This document shows positions 7,556 to 16,125 of a DNA stretch of 64,000 nucleotides, one piece after another (the first letter of the stretch is position 1; each line of letters opens with the position of its first letter). The stretch covers positions 1,999,495 through 2,063,494 of the forward strand of contig NZ_JAWXCX010000001.1 of the NCBI RefSeq assembly GCF_033845285.1. Direction: 5' to 3'. A program made the position numbers and the translations under genes. The notes under the pieces were generated by a model. It was given only the letters and a program-made list of their open reading frames with translations. It had not been told where the DNA came from and did not search any database. The DNA comes from Marinococcus sp. PL1-022 (GTDB lineage Bacteria > Bacillota > Bacilli > Bacillales > Marinococcaceae).

Positions 7556-8245
7556 CTATGCCTGCGCCAAAAGGGCAATCACCATGTCAGCCGACTGCTT
7601 CGAAGCATGCTTTAAAAATTCATCGTAGGACTGCTTTGCTTCTTTGCCCGCAATATCACTGAGTGAACGGATAACTACAAAAGGGCAGGAAAACCGGTAG
7701 CATACCTGGGCAATTGCCCCTGCTTCCATTTCCGCACATTGAGGCTCCTCGAAGTGAGCTTTTAAGCTGTCTACCTGCTCAGTCTTACTCATAAACGAGT
7801 CACCAGACAAAATCAGCCCCGTCCGCGTATTCAGCTCCACCTGCGAAGCGGCGGCTTCTGCTTTCTCGATCCATTCCCGGCTTGCAGGATAAGCTGCCGG
7901 CATGTTTGGCACCTGTCCGAATTCATAGCCAAATACTGTTGCATCCACATCGTTGTAGCGCACCTCTGTGGATATCACCACATCACCCACAGACAGGTCC
8001 GGGTTAAATCCTCCGGCTGACCCTGTATTAATTACAGCTTCAGGCTTATACAGCCCGATTAAAAGCGAGGTAGCGATAGCTGCATTTACTTTTCCAATAC
8101 CCGACTGCAAAAGAATTACTTCATGGCCGTTTAAGTGGCCAAAAGAAAAAAAGCAGCCTCCGGTTTCTTTTTCTTCAACGTTTTTCATTAAGCTTTTTAA
8201 ATACTCCACTTCTTCTTTCATTGCTCCAATAATTCCTAAACGCAT
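7556..8245 (-). CDS. mtnN: 5'-methylthioadenosine/S-adenosylhomocysteine nucleosidase
   Basis: A 229-residue cytoplasmic enzyme that cleaves adenine from methylthioadenosine and S-adenosylhomocysteine, feeding methionine salvage and the activated methyl cycle. The catalytic residues expected for the family are present: Glu12 in MKEEVEYL, the substrate-binding Glu in EMEAGAIAQ and the general acid Asp in SLSDIAG. The ATG at 8245 is chosen because AAAGGTGGG lies nine bases upstream and the protein then starts MRLGIIGAM as in relatives; the longer open frame starts within that site. It is divergent from the DUF2536 gene by 80 bases. Confidence 0.96.
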   Translation of the reverse strand: MRLGIIGAMKEEVEYLKSLMKNVEEKETGGCFFSFGHLNGHEVILLQSGIGKVNAAIATSLLIGLYKPEAVINTGSAGGFNPDLSVGDVVISTEVRYNDVDATVFGYEFGQVPNMPAAYPASREWIEKAEAAASQVELNTRTGLILSGDSFMSKTEQVDSLKAHFEEPQCAEMEAGAIAQVCYRFSCPFVVIRSLSDIAGKEAKQSYDEFLKHASKQSADMVIALLAQA

Positions 8246-8325
8246 TGGCGGACCCACCTTTATCATTTACAATTATATTTACTGGTAAAACTACCTTGTA
8301 CATTATAACGCAAAGGAGAATACAT

Positions 8326-8541
8326 ATGTCCTTAAACCTGCAAACAATCCGGGACAAGGTCGAATTTTTTGAATCATTGTCCCTCGAGCAGCTGGAGGCA
8401 GATATTCAAAAAAAGATCGATCAGAATGAAGCTTTGATGCTCGGGGTTCATCACGTTCAGCACCACGTTCATACCCGTTCAGAAAACGGTCGTTCAATTT
8501 ACACCGCCGTCGTGCATTTCCGGGCTGTACCCACCCCTTAG
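8326..8541 (+). CDS. yrzA: DUF2536 family protein (YrzA-like)
   Basis: A 71-residue small protein with a helical N-terminal half (TIRDKVEFFESLSLEQLEAD) and a histidine-rich stretch HHVQHHVHTR before a beta-like end YTAVVHF. This pattern fits the DUF2536 proteins found near mtnN and greA in bacilli. Function is unknown. The His cluster hints at metal binding, but that is only a guess. ATG 8326 has AAAGGAGAA six bases upstream; the longer open frame reaches back into the mtnN start and is rejected. Confidence 0.75.
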   Translation: MSLNLQTIRDKVEFFESLSLEQLEADIQKKIDQNEALMLGVHHVQHHVHTRSENGRSIYTAVVHFRAVPTP

Positions 8542-8562
8542 TTTAGCCTGAACAATATAAAG

Positions 8563-8596
8563 AAAAACCGGCCTCCCTTAGGAAAGCCGGTTTTTT
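8563..8596. terminator. Bidirectional terminator between yrzA and yrrS
   Basis: AAAACCGGC and GCCGGTTTT arms with a T run on the plus side and As on the left, so it can serve both convergent genes. Confidence 0.85.
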
Positions 8597-9412
8597 CTAG
8601 TCGTACTGATTACTGCTGAGACGTTCAACACTTGTTGGTTTCCAACCTTCGCCGTCCACCCACTCCATGCGTACTTCGTACGGATTTTCACTGCTGGCGT
8701 CTTCACTGATAACTGCTCTTGCAGTATCCTGCGATCCTCCGTTTTCGAGTCTCCACAGCACCGTGCTGTTGCCTTCTGTCGATCTCAGCCCAGTGGCAGC
8801 CTCCACAGCATCCTCCATTTCCTCCCAGTTCTGACCACCTTCAGTAAAATCAGCCGTAAAGTTTTCCTGTTCAGTGCCTACTGGTTCGTATTCACCGTCT
8901 TCCTGAGTTGTTTCCGTATCAGCGCTGTCACTGCCTTCTGATTCGGAAGTACTGCTGTCCTCTTCTTCTGATGAATCTTCGCTGGTAGTGCTTTCCTCAG
9001 GGGAGTCACTTTCGGCTTCATCATTTGAAGAAGCTGCCGGCTCTTCTTCTGTGGAGGAGTCGGATTCTGAGGAAGAATCAGATTCAGAGGTATTTTCTGA
9101 TTCTTCTGAGGTATCTTCTGCACCTTCTTCATCTGCATTATTTTCCGGAGTTTCTTCTGTAGAAGAAGTGTCCGGGTTGTCCTCCGGTCCGCTTTCATTC
9201 TGCTCTTCTTCGGTATTGGTTGAGTCTGCCATCTCTTCTCCGTTATCTTCAGCCTGGTCGTTATTATTATTAAAAAACAATAACAGAATGCCAAAGAACA
9301 GAATGAGCACTGCTACAATACCAATAGCAGCATTTAAAACATTATTCATCCGCTTCTTTCTTTTCTTTTGAAAGCGTGAGCCGGACTCGTCGTTATAGTT
9401 GTTGTTCGACAT
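8597..9412 (-). CDS. yrrS: YrrS family membrane protein (DUF1510)
   Basis: A 271-residue protein with a short basic N-terminus (KKRKKRMNNV), one membrane segment near residues 29-46 and a long extracytoplasmic region. Residues about 55-170 are low-complexity Glu/Asp/Ser/Thr. The last about 90 residues are a compact domain ending WVDGEGWKPTSVERLSSNQYD, typical of the C-terminal domain of YrrS. In B. subtilis the gene is paired with the penicillin-binding protein gene pbpI; here no such gene follows. ATG 9412 is used because AGGTGG lies eight bases upstream, rather than a GTG inside that site. Confidence 0.85.
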   Translation of the reverse strand: MSNNNYNDESGSRFQKKRKKRMNNVLNAAIGIVAVLILFFGILLLFFNNNNDQAEDNGEEMADSTNTEEEQNESGPEDNPDTSSTEETPENNADEEGAEDTSEESENTSESDSSSESDSSTEEEPAASSNDEAESDSPEESTTSEDSSEEEDSSTSESEGSDSADTETTQEDGEYEPVGTEQENFTADFTEGGQNWEEMEDAVEAATGLRSTEGNSTVLWRLENGGSQDTARAVISEDASSENPYEVRMEWVDGEGWKPTSVERLSSNQYD

Positions 9413-9455
9413 CTTAGGATCCACCTGCCCTTATCGTATGTAATGCTTTTGTAGT

Positions 9456-9562
9456 ACAAAAACACGCCCTGCAGAGAGAACGTAACATGTTTTATCATAA
9501 AGGAAATACTTCCGGATAACGAGGGAACATAGACCTATGATTTACATCCTCAAAGCAGGGCG
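9456..9562 (-). ncRNA. Possible structured RNA between greA and yrrS
   Basis: The minus strand holds nested inverted repeats. An outer 8-bp stem pairs CGCCCTGC with GCAGGGCG. Inside it ATCATAGG pairs with CCTTTATGAT with a small bulge, and short inner hairpins are possible. A T run follows the outer stem on the minus side, as in an intrinsic terminator. It could be a 3' element of greA, a leader of yrrS or a small RNA. No known class was recognised. Confidence 0.3.
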
Positions 9563-9595
9563 CCGCGCTTAAGTTTTATTGGTACTGGCAGACTT

Positions 9596-10072
9596 CTAGG
9601 CTATTTCAATAATCTCGACTTCAATGTCTCCGCCTGGTGTCGAAACCGTTACCTGTTCACCAATCTGGCGTCCGAGCAGGCTCTGGGCCATCGGTGAATC
9701 GTTGGATATTTTTCCTTCAAGCGGATCAGACTCTGCGCTTCCAACGATCGTATAGCTTTCTTCATCACCGTTTGGCAGTTCTTTAAACCGTACTGACTTT
9801 CCGAGCGACACCACGGAGTTATTACTTGTGTCTTCTTCAATGATGGCAGCATTTTTCAGCATCTGTTCAATCTGGCTTACTCGTCCTTCGACAAAGGCCT
9901 GCTCATCTTTGGCAGCATCGTACTCCGAATTCTCGGACAAATCGCCAAAGCTTCTGGCAATTTTTATACGCTCTACGACTTCCTGCCGTCGCTCAGTTTT
10001 TAAATATTCCAATTCCTCTTCCAGCTTCTTTCTGCCTTCTTCTGTCATAAAATGCTGCTTTTCTTCTGGCAT
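9596..10072 (-). CDS. greA: Transcription elongation factor GreA
   Basis: A 158-residue GreA that rescues backtracked RNA polymerase by stimulating transcript cleavage. The N-terminal coiled coil (residues 8-75) carries the tip acidic residues in [17 protein letters not shown]. The C-terminal FKBP-like domain includes the family pattern [19 protein letters not shown]. Length is as expected. In B. subtilis udk lies upstream; here the O-methyltransferase gene is the upstream neighbour. Confidence 0.97.
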   Translation of the reverse strand: MPEEKQHFMTEEGRKKLEEELEYLKTERRQEVVERIKIARSFGDLSENSEYDAAKDEQAFVEGRVSQIEQMLKNAAIIEEDTSNNSVVSLGKSVRFKELPNGDEESYTIVGSAESDPLEGKISNDSPMAQSLLGRQIGEQVTVSTPGGDIEVEIIEIA

Positions 10073-10132
10073 ATTTTCACTCCTCTATTCAATATAAAAA
10101 TGTATCATATTTTGGCTCACTTTTATAGTATT

Positions 10133-10804
10133 TTACGTTATACTACCGGGCGCTTCCGGAAGACGGGCGCTGACCGCCACCCCGTCACCAACCGGAAAAA
10201 TGTTGGTGCGAAAGTCTTTTCTTTCCATCAGCCAGCGGTTGTACGCACGTATTTTTTTCACCATCGGCTGTAATCGTCCAGGAATATCCGCTTCATGGTC
10301 AGCGACCAAACCCCGGAACAATACGTTATCACTAATAATGATCCCTTCCGGGGCCAGCAGCTGCTCACACAATTGAAAATACTGCTGATACTGTCCTTTG
10401 GAAGCGTCTATAAATACTGCGTCAAATGCCGTTTTGTCTGCAAATTCCTCCTGCAGGTTTAAAGCATCTCCAAGGACAAATGTAGTCTGCTCCTTCCACG
10501 GGCTTTTAGCCCGGTAGTATGCTGCACGCCTGTAGCGTTCTTCGTCTTTTTCCACCGACACTATGGAGGTCCCGGGCAGGGCGGATGCCATCCGTAAAGC
10601 AGAATAACCGATGGCCGTGCCAATCTCCAGAACCGATACCGGCTTTTTTAATTGGAGAATTTCGATCATGAATTGCAGTGCCTCTTCGTCCATAACCGGT
10701 ATACGGTCACGTTCTGCTTCTTTGATCATTTCATCAAACCACGGCGGCGGCCCGATACCCAGCTCTTTCCGGTATTCATTAAAATGATTGTTTATGTCCG
10801 GCAT
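10133..10804 (-). CDS. yrrM: SAM-dependent O-methyltransferase (YrrM-like)
   Basis: A 223-residue class I methyltransferase of the catechol O-methyltransferase-like family. The SAM-binding motif is VLEIGTAIGYSALRMA near residues 54-69, followed by VSVEKDEERY and the metal-site region DAVFIDASKGQYQQYF. The MltG neighbourhood suggests the YrrM/TrmR group, whose B. subtilis member methylates 5-hydroxyuridine at the tRNA wobble position, but that activity is inferred. ATG 10804 fits family N-termini; an upstream ATG at 10840 overlaps mltG and has no clear ribosome site. Confidence 0.88.
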   Translation of the reverse strand: MPDINNHFNEYRKELGIGPPPWFDEMIKEAERDRIPVMDEEALQFMIEILQLKKPVSVLEIGTAIGYSALRMASALPGTSIVSVEKDEERYRRAAYYRAKSPWKEQTTFVLGDALNLQEEFADKTAFDAVFIDASKGQYQQYFQLCEQLLAPEGIIISDNVLFRGLVADHEADIPGRLQPMVKKIRAYNRWLMERKDFRTNIFPVGDGVAVSARLPEAPGSIT

Positions 10805-10824
10805 TTTTTCGCCTGCTTTCCTGG

Positions 10825-11925
10825 CTATTGATTCTCCCATTCACTTTCATACTTTCTCTGGGTAAGCATATGCTGCTCATACGTTTCGTTATAAATAACT
10901 TCCCCGTTCGGGCGGGCATAAAAATATAATGCCTCTGTATTTTCAGGGTTCAAAGCTGCCTCAATTGACTGTACTCCCGGACTTGCAATCGGCCCTGGCG
11001 GCAGGCCCCTGTTTCGGTATGTGTTGTACGGCGAAGTTACCTTCAGATCATTGAAGGAAGTACGAAGCCTGTGTTCGCCCAGAGCATATGCCACCGTAGG
11101 ATCCATCTCAAGACGCATATTTTTTTCAAGCCGGTTTTCGATTACTCCGGCAATCGGCGCACGGTCCTCTGCCCGTGCCGCCTCCCGTTCTACAATGGAA
11201 GCGATGGTCCATATTTCACGGGCGGTCCAGGGACTGTTGGTGATTTGATTTGAAAATTCTACCATAGTTTCATTTGTTCGTTCAATCATATCCTTCAATA
11301 CTGTCTCAGGATCCGGGGGCTCACCGAAGTATTCATACGTCTGTGGGGCTAAATAACCCTCCAGTGTATAGCGCACGCCATTTTCGTTTTTGGCTTCCCG
11401 AATAAATGAATAGGATTCACTTAAAGAACGAATGAACGCTTCATCTGTGGCTGTTTCCAAAAACTTTTCTTCTGAAAAATCAGCGTTCTTTGCACTGAGT
11501 CGTGCTATCTGCTCCAAAGACCTTCCCTCCGGAATAGTGATGGAGGCAACCGGTTCCTGTGCCTGCTGCCCGGCTTCAAGCGTACGGGCAATTTCCCCGG
11601 CACTCATCGAAGCAGATAATCGGTATGTACCGGCTTTCAGGCTGTCCGGCCGTAAGTAACTGAAATATTGAAAAACACTGGCATTTTTGATCAGCTGCTG
11701 CTTTTCCAGCTTCTCAGCTGCTGCTTCCGTGGAAGTGCCCTGTTCAATAATGACAGTCTGTTTTTCCCTGTTATTTTCTGCTGCCGGAAAAAGCATATAC
11801 AGCACATATATGAGAGCTGCCGCGACACTCATCAGAAATATAGTCCCCAGGAAATAAAATGCCGCCTTCCGTTTTTTCTTAGTAGAGCTGCGGCGCCCGG
11901 AGTGTGAATATATGAGCGTTTTCAT
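10825..11925 (-). CDS. mltG: Endolytic peptidoglycan transglycosylase MltG
   Basis: A 366-residue membrane-anchored enzyme that cuts nascent glycan strands and so sets their length. It has a basic cytoplasmic start, one membrane helix near residues 24-47, a LysM-like region and the YceG catalytic domain. The catalytic Glu lies in WTIASIVEREA and the downstream pattern MDPTVAYALGEH is typical. The ribosome site AGAGGAG precedes the ATG. It is probably co-transcribed with yrrM, which begins about 20 bases after its stop. Confidence 0.95.
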   Translation of the reverse strand: MKTLIYSHSGRRSSTKKKRKAAFYFLGTIFLMSVAAALIYVLYMLFPAAENNREKQTVIIEQGTSTEAAAEKLEKQQLIKNASVFQYFSYLRPDSLKAGTYRLSASMSAGEIARTLEAGQQAQEPVASITIPEGRSLEQIARLSAKNADFSEEKFLETATDEAFIRSLSESYSFIREAKNENGVRYTLEGYLAPQTYEYFGEPPDPETVLKDMIERTNETMVEFSNQITNSPWTAREIWTIASIVEREAARAEDRAPIAGVIENRLEKNMRLEMDPTVAYALGEHRLRTSFNDLKVTSPYNTYRNRGLPPGPIASPGVQSIEAALNPENTEALYFYARPNGEVIYNETYEQHMLTQRKYESEWENQ

Positions 11926-11980
11926 GAATGGATGTTCTCCTCTTAACCTGCGGGCTCAGCTGCACGGCAGGCATAATGAT

Positions 11981-12010
11981 AAAGAAAAACACCGGAAGAA
12001 GATCCGGTGT
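11981..12010 (-). terminator. Terminator after yrzB
   Basis: ACACCGGA and TCCGGTGT arms with a short loop; on the minus strand the stem is followed by TTTTTC. It separates the alaS-ireB-ruvX-yrzB group from mltG. Confidence 0.85.
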
Positions 12011-12035
12011 GCTTCCTTTACGGTTAGAACAAGTT

Positions 12036-12326
12036 CTACTCCATTTCGTTAGCACTGTAAGTGTTCACCATTTCTTCGACCATTTCCCATTCTTCGTCAG
12101 ACTCGATTGGGAAAAGGTTTATATCGGACTCGTCCCCTTCGCCTTCTTCCTCGTAGCGGAAAGCAAAAACCTCCACTTCGTCATTGTCGGCTTCGCTTGA
12201 CGGAACCACTACAATGTAGGACTGCTCGCTCTCATCTGCGTCAAATGTAAACAGGATGTCAAATAAATGTTCATTGCCGTCCTCATCAGGTATGACAATT
12301 CTTTCTTTTTCTTCTTCTTCGGCCAT
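12036..12326 (-). CDS. yrzB: DUF1292 family acidic protein YrzB
   Basis: A 96-residue, extremely acidic soluble protein of the DUF1292 family. Seen are IVIPDEDGNEHLFDILFTFD near residues 10-29 and an acidic tail. Its function is unknown. Its place after ruvX and ireB is the usual arrangement in bacilli, so it is likely in the same transcript. A terminator follows. Confidence 0.93.
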   Translation of the reverse strand: MAEEEEKERIVIPDEDGNEHLFDILFTFDADESEQSYIVVVPSSEADNDEVEVFAFRYEEEGEGDESDINLFPIESDEEWEMVEEMVNTYSANEME

Positions 12327-12343
12327 TTTATTTCACCTCTTTA

Positions 12344-12769
12344 CTATAAGTTTGATTGATGATCCAAATAACTCTGCAGAATCATCACAGCTGCCATTTT
12401 ATCCACAACTTTTTTTCGCTTTTTTCTGCTGACATCTGCTTGTAATAGTGTGCGTTCTGCCGCCTTCGTTGTCAATCGCTCATCATACATGGCCACCGGC
12501 AGCGAGGAAAATTCTTCAAGGTTTTCTGCGAATGCCTGACACTCTTTTCCCCTGCCCCCAATCGTGCCATCCATATTTTTGGGAAGGCCGACCACAAGCT
12601 GCTCGATTTCATTTTCTTTAACCAGTTCAAGAATACGGGGAAAGGCCTCGTCCGGCTCAGTCGTTTTTAAATGAATCGTTTCTATACCCTGGGCCGTCCA
12701 GCCCAGCGCATCGGAGACGGCGATCCCGATTCTTTTCTTTCCGACATCGATGCCAAGCGCCCTTTTCAC
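12344..12769 (-). CDS. ruvX: YqgF/RuvX pre-16S rRNA nuclease family protein
   Basis: A 141-residue RNase H-fold protein with the N-terminal motif [17 protein letters not shown], the middle [15 protein letters not shown] and the late acidic site [11 protein letters not shown]. This family was first proposed as a Holliday-junction resolvase and later shown in other bacteria to mature 16S rRNA ends. The ATG overlaps the ireB stop by four bases, so translation is probably coupled. Confidence 0.94.
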   Translation of the reverse strand: MKRALGIDVGKKRIGIAVSDALGWTAQGIETIHLKTTEPDEAFPRILELVKENEIEQLVVGLPKNMDGTIGGRGKECQAFAENLEEFSSLPVAMYDERLTTKAAERTLLQADVSRKKRKKVVDKMAAVMILQSYLDHQSNL

Positions 12770-13035
12770 AAAGATGACTGGTGGTCCTTCAGATAGTGTC
12801 GCATTAATTCTTCAATTAATTCATCCCGCTCGAGCTGGCGGATGATCGTTCTTGCTTCTTTATGACGGGGAATATATGCTGGATCGCCTGAAAGCAAATA
12901 TCCCACAATTTGATTAATTGGATTATACCCTTTTTCTTCAAGCGCTTCATACACACTGAGCAGCACTTCTTCGGCCTTTGGATCGGAAGAATCTTCCTTT
13001 CGGTTAAAACGTACGGTCCGGTCGTTCGTATCCAA
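12766..13035 (-). CDS. ireB: IreB family regulatory phosphoprotein
   Basis: An 89-residue protein almost identical in layout to IreB/YrzL, with the hallmark [18 protein letters not shown] then [12 protein letters not shown]. In Enterococcus IreB is phosphorylated on N-terminal threonines by the kinase IreK/PrkC; Thr3 and Thr7 are at comparable positions here. I place the start at TTG 13035, six bases after GAGGAGGTG, because this gives the normal family length. The open frame reaches 46 codons further upstream without homology, so automatic annotation may extend it. Confidence 0.9.
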   Translation of the reverse strand: MDTNDRTVRFNRKEDSSDPKAEEVLLSVYEALEEKGYNPINQIVGYLLSGDPAYIPRHKEARTIIRQLERDELIEELMRHYLKDHQSSL

Positions 13036-13173
13036 TTCCTCCACCTCCTCAGATGACTTTTCACGAAATGTCATTTCATAAAAAGCAGAAGGGAGGAGAA
13101 GCTCCCTTCCTATACTGTGGTAACTAATACGATTACTGTATAGACGATTATATTGTACATGAGATAGGGGCAC

Positions 13174-15816
13174 TTAGGAAAGGGTTAAGATAAAGTTCTT
13201 CGCTTCTTCCAATGCTTCTGTAAGCTTTTCAGGCTGTTTTCCTCCTGCCTGAGCCATATCCGGGCGGCCGCCTCCGCCGCCTCCGCAAACTTCCGCTGCT
13301 TTTTTCACAATATCTCCTGCTTTGTACCGTTCAGTCAGATCTTTAGTTACTCCGGCAATAAGCTGTACTTTTTCCCCCTCCGATGTTCCAAGCACGACAA
13401 TACCGCTTCCAAGCTTCTGCTTGAGTTCATCTACGGTCTGCCGCAGCGTATCCTTATCTGCTCCTGGAAGCTCTTTGGCAATAACCGGAATGCCGTTTAT
13501 TTCCTCGGCCGCGTCTGCAAGATCCCCGGCTTCGAGATTACTCAGCTTCTGCGACAGCGATTCATTTTCTTTTTGGAGACTTCTAATCTGCTCCTGCAGA
13601 GCTTCTGCACGCTGCGGGATATCGTCAATGGCACGGGAGCGGACGATGCTGCCTGTTTCTTCAAGCAGCTGCATTCTGCTTTCAAAGTATTCATACGCGT
13701 ACTGGCCGGTAACAGCTTCTATTCGGCGGGTGCCGGCACCAATTCCCGATTCTCCTGTAATCTTGAACACTCCGACTTCGGAGGTGCTGCCGACATGACA
13801 GCCGCCGCACAGTTCAATACTGTAGTCGCCGATCTGTACTACGCGAACTCTTTCCCCGTATTTTTCCCCAAACAACGCAGTGGCGCCCATCTGCTTCGCT
13901 TCATTGATTCCTTTTTCTTCAATCAGAACCGACACATTGCCCCACACTTTTTCGTTTACAAGATATTCGATCCGCTTTATTTCCTCTGCAGTGACCTGCC
14001 CAAAATGGGAAAAGTCAAAACGGAGGCGGTTATCTGTCACAATCGATCCTGCCTGGTTAACGTGCTCCCCGAGCACATCCTTAAGGGCCTGGTGCAGCAA
14101 ATGGGTCGCCGTGTGGTTTTTAATAATGCTTCTTCTCGTATTTTCTTCGATGGATGCCCGTACATGCATCCCTTTACGAAGCGATCCTTTTTCAATTCGT
14201 ACCGTATGAAGATTTTGGCCGTTCGGAGCTTTCTGCACATCTTCCACTATCGCTTCCATCCCTGCGGCTTCATTTACGATCGTGCCGCGGTCTGCCACCT
14301 GGCCGCCGCTTTCTGCATAAAACGGGGTTTTTTCCAGAATGAGCTGCACCTGCTCTCCGGCTCCGACTGTATCCACGAGTTCTTTATTGTGAATCAGCGT
14401 CTGAACGCTTGTCTCCACGTCAAAATGCTCGTAGCCGACGAAGGTGCTCTCTGTATCAATATCTGTCAAAAGCGACTCCTGAGTCTGCATCGAACCGCTG
14501 TCTTTTCTAGCCGCACGTGCCCGGCTCCGCTGGGCTTCCATTTCCACTTCGAATTCTTCATTGTCCACCGCGAACCCTTCGTCTACTACGTATTCTGCCG
14601 TTAAGTCAGGCGGGAATCCATACGTATCGTACAGGCGGAAAACATCTTTACCGGAAATGACTGTTTCTCCTTTGTTTCGGGCTCTTTCTGTTACCTGTCG
14701 CAGCATTTTCAGCCCATCGGTCAGCGTCTCATGAAAACGTTCTTCTTCAGTTTTCACTACACGTTCAATAAAGGACTGCTTTTCACGAACCTCCGGATAA
14801 TAATCTTCCATGATTTCGCCCACAATGCCTATAAGCCTGTGCATGAACGGCTCCTCCTGCCCGAGCCAGCCGGCGTAACGCACCGCACGGCGGAGCAGAC
14901 GGCGCAGAATGTAACCGCGCCCTTCATTGGACGGAAGGGCCCCGTCCCCGATGGAGAAGCTGACTGTCCGGACATGATCGGCAATCAGGCGAAAAGCAAT
15001 ATCCTGCTCTTCATTTTCTCCATACGTTCTTCCGGATACCTCTTCTACCTTTCGGATGATCGGCCGGAAAAGATCGGTATCAAAATTTGTTGGTACGTCC
15101 TGAACGAGGGTCACAAGCCGTTCAAGCCCCATGCCGGTATCAATGTTTTTCTTTGGCAGCGGAGTGTACGTATCATCGGCGTTATGATTAAACTGCGAAA
15201 ATACGAGATTCCACACCTCTAAATAACGCTCGTTCTCTCCTCCAGGGTACAGCTCCGGATCCCGGGGGTCATTTCCCCAGCTGTCTCCGCGGTCATAAAA
15301 GATTTCCGTGTTCGGTCCGCTTGGCCCCTGGCCGATATCCCAGAAGTTTTCTTCGAGACGGATCACCCGTTCTTCCGGAAGGCCGATAATCTCTCTCCAA
15401 TACTGGTACGCTTCGTCATCTTCCGGATGAACGGTAACCGACAGCCGGTTTTCGTCAAAGCCTATCCAGCGCTCCGACGTTAAAAATTCCCACGCCCATT
15501 CGATGGCTTCTTTTTTAAAATAATCGCCAATCGAGAAATTGCCGAGCATTTCAAAAAAGGTGTGGTGGCGCGTCGTTCTTCCAACGTTTTCAATATCGTT
15601 TGTCCGGATGGATTTCTGCGCATTCGCAAGCCGCGGATTTTCAGGAATCACCCGTCCATCGAAATATTTTTTCATCGTAGCGACCCCGCTGTTGATCCAT
15701 AAAAGCGTCGGATCCTCATGCGGAACGAGCGAGGCGCTCGGCTCAATGGTATGTCCTTTTTCCTCAAAAAAGTCCAAAAAGCGCCGCCGGACTTCAGTAG
15801 ATGTTAATGCTGGCAT
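13174..15816 (-). CDS. alaS: Alanine--tRNA ligase
   Basis: An 880-residue class II synthetase. The catalytic domain (1-about 360) has [13 protein letters not shown] and GMGLERL. The editing domain carries [11 protein letters not shown] and the zinc-binding CGGCHVG, which hydrolyse mischarged Ser- and Gly-tRNA(Ala). A coiled coil and a DHHA1 end with the glycine run [15 protein letters not shown] follow. Length is normal. Expression is controlled by the T-box leader upstream, and ireB, ruvX and yrzB are probably read through from it. Confidence 0.98.
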   Translation of the reverse strand: MPALTSTEVRRRFLDFFEEKGHTIEPSASLVPHEDPTLLWINSGVATMKKYFDGRVIPENPRLANAQKSIRTNDIENVGRTTRHHTFFEMLGNFSIGDYFKKEAIEWAWEFLTSERWIGFDENRLSVTVHPEDDEAYQYWREIIGLPEERVIRLEENFWDIGQGPSGPNTEIFYDRGDSWGNDPRDPELYPGGENERYLEVWNLVFSQFNHNADDTYTPLPKKNIDTGMGLERLVTLVQDVPTNFDTDLFRPIIRKVEEVSGRTYGENEEQDIAFRLIADHVRTVSFSIGDGALPSNEGRGYILRRLLRRAVRYAGWLGQEEPFMHRLIGIVGEIMEDYYPEVREKQSFIERVVKTEEERFHETLTDGLKMLRQVTERARNKGETVISGKDVFRLYDTYGFPPDLTAEYVVDEGFAVDNEEFEVEMEAQRSRARAARKDSGSMQTQESLLTDIDTESTFVGYEHFDVETSVQTLIHNKELVDTVGAGEQVQLILEKTPFYAESGGQVADRGTIVNEAAGMEAIVEDVQKAPNGQNLHTVRIEKGSLRKGMHVRASIEENTRRSIIKNHTATHLLHQALKDVLGEHVNQAGSIVTDNRLRFDFSHFGQVTAEEIKRIEYLVNEKVWGNVSVLIEEKGINEAKQMGATALFGEKYGERVRVVQIGDYSIELCGGCHVGSTSEVGVFKITGESGIGAGTRRIEAVTGQYAYEYFESRMQLLEETGSIVRSRAIDDIPQRAEALQEQIRSLQKENESLSQKLSNLEAGDLADAAEEINGIPVIAKELPGADKDTLRQTVDELKQKLGSGIVVLGTSEGEKVQLIAGVTKDLTERYKAGDIVKKAAEVCGGGGGGRPDMAQAGGKQPEKLTEALEEAKNFILTLS

Positions 15817-15863
15817 TATTGATCAGCCTCCCGTGAGTTTTTCATTTTTGTTTAAATTACATT

Positions 15864-16090
15864 AAAAAACCCGCCCCTGAAAACAGGGACGAGTGTGCTC
15901 GCGTTACCACCCTGGTTGCCGCATATAAAAACGGCCAACTCAGCATCCGTAACGTGGATCATCCGACAGGGTTTGCCTGCACTCCGGAGCAGCGTTCGGG
16001 CGGGTTATTCTCCGGCAGTTTCAGCCACTGCTGCCGGTCTCTGTGAGAATATATCCGCCGTACTCGTTCCATCACTGTTTTTATTATTCT
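15864..16090 (-). promoter_or_regulatory. T-box riboswitch of alaS
   Basis: The leader before alaS contains the T-box sequence AGGGTGGTAACGCG (plus positions 15900-15913). It is followed on the minus strand by a stem CGTCCCTG/CAGGGGCG and six Ts, the terminator of the off state. Upstream are a long stem I region and an AGTA motif. A GAAC followed by GCT (plus positions 15991-15997) is a candidate Ala specifier. Uncharged tRNA(Ala) should favour read-through. Confidence 0.92.
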
Positions 16091-16096
16091 GTTTCA

Positions 16097-16125
16097 GTTA
16101 TATCGGAAACCGTATTTTCTGTCAA
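16097..16125 (-). promoter_or_regulatory. Promoter of alaS
   Basis: TTGACA (plus 16120-16125) and TATAAC (16097-16102) are separated by exactly 17 bases on the minus strand. The -35 box overlaps the last codons of recD2, and the start of the T-box leader follows at about 16090. Confidence 0.88.

Noticed and set aside
13573-14604. A 343-codon open frame on plus opposite alaS
   Set aside because: It is antisense to a clearly conserved alaS and has no ribosome site or family pattern. Its composition (many Phe, Cys and His) is what the opposite strand of this gene would give.
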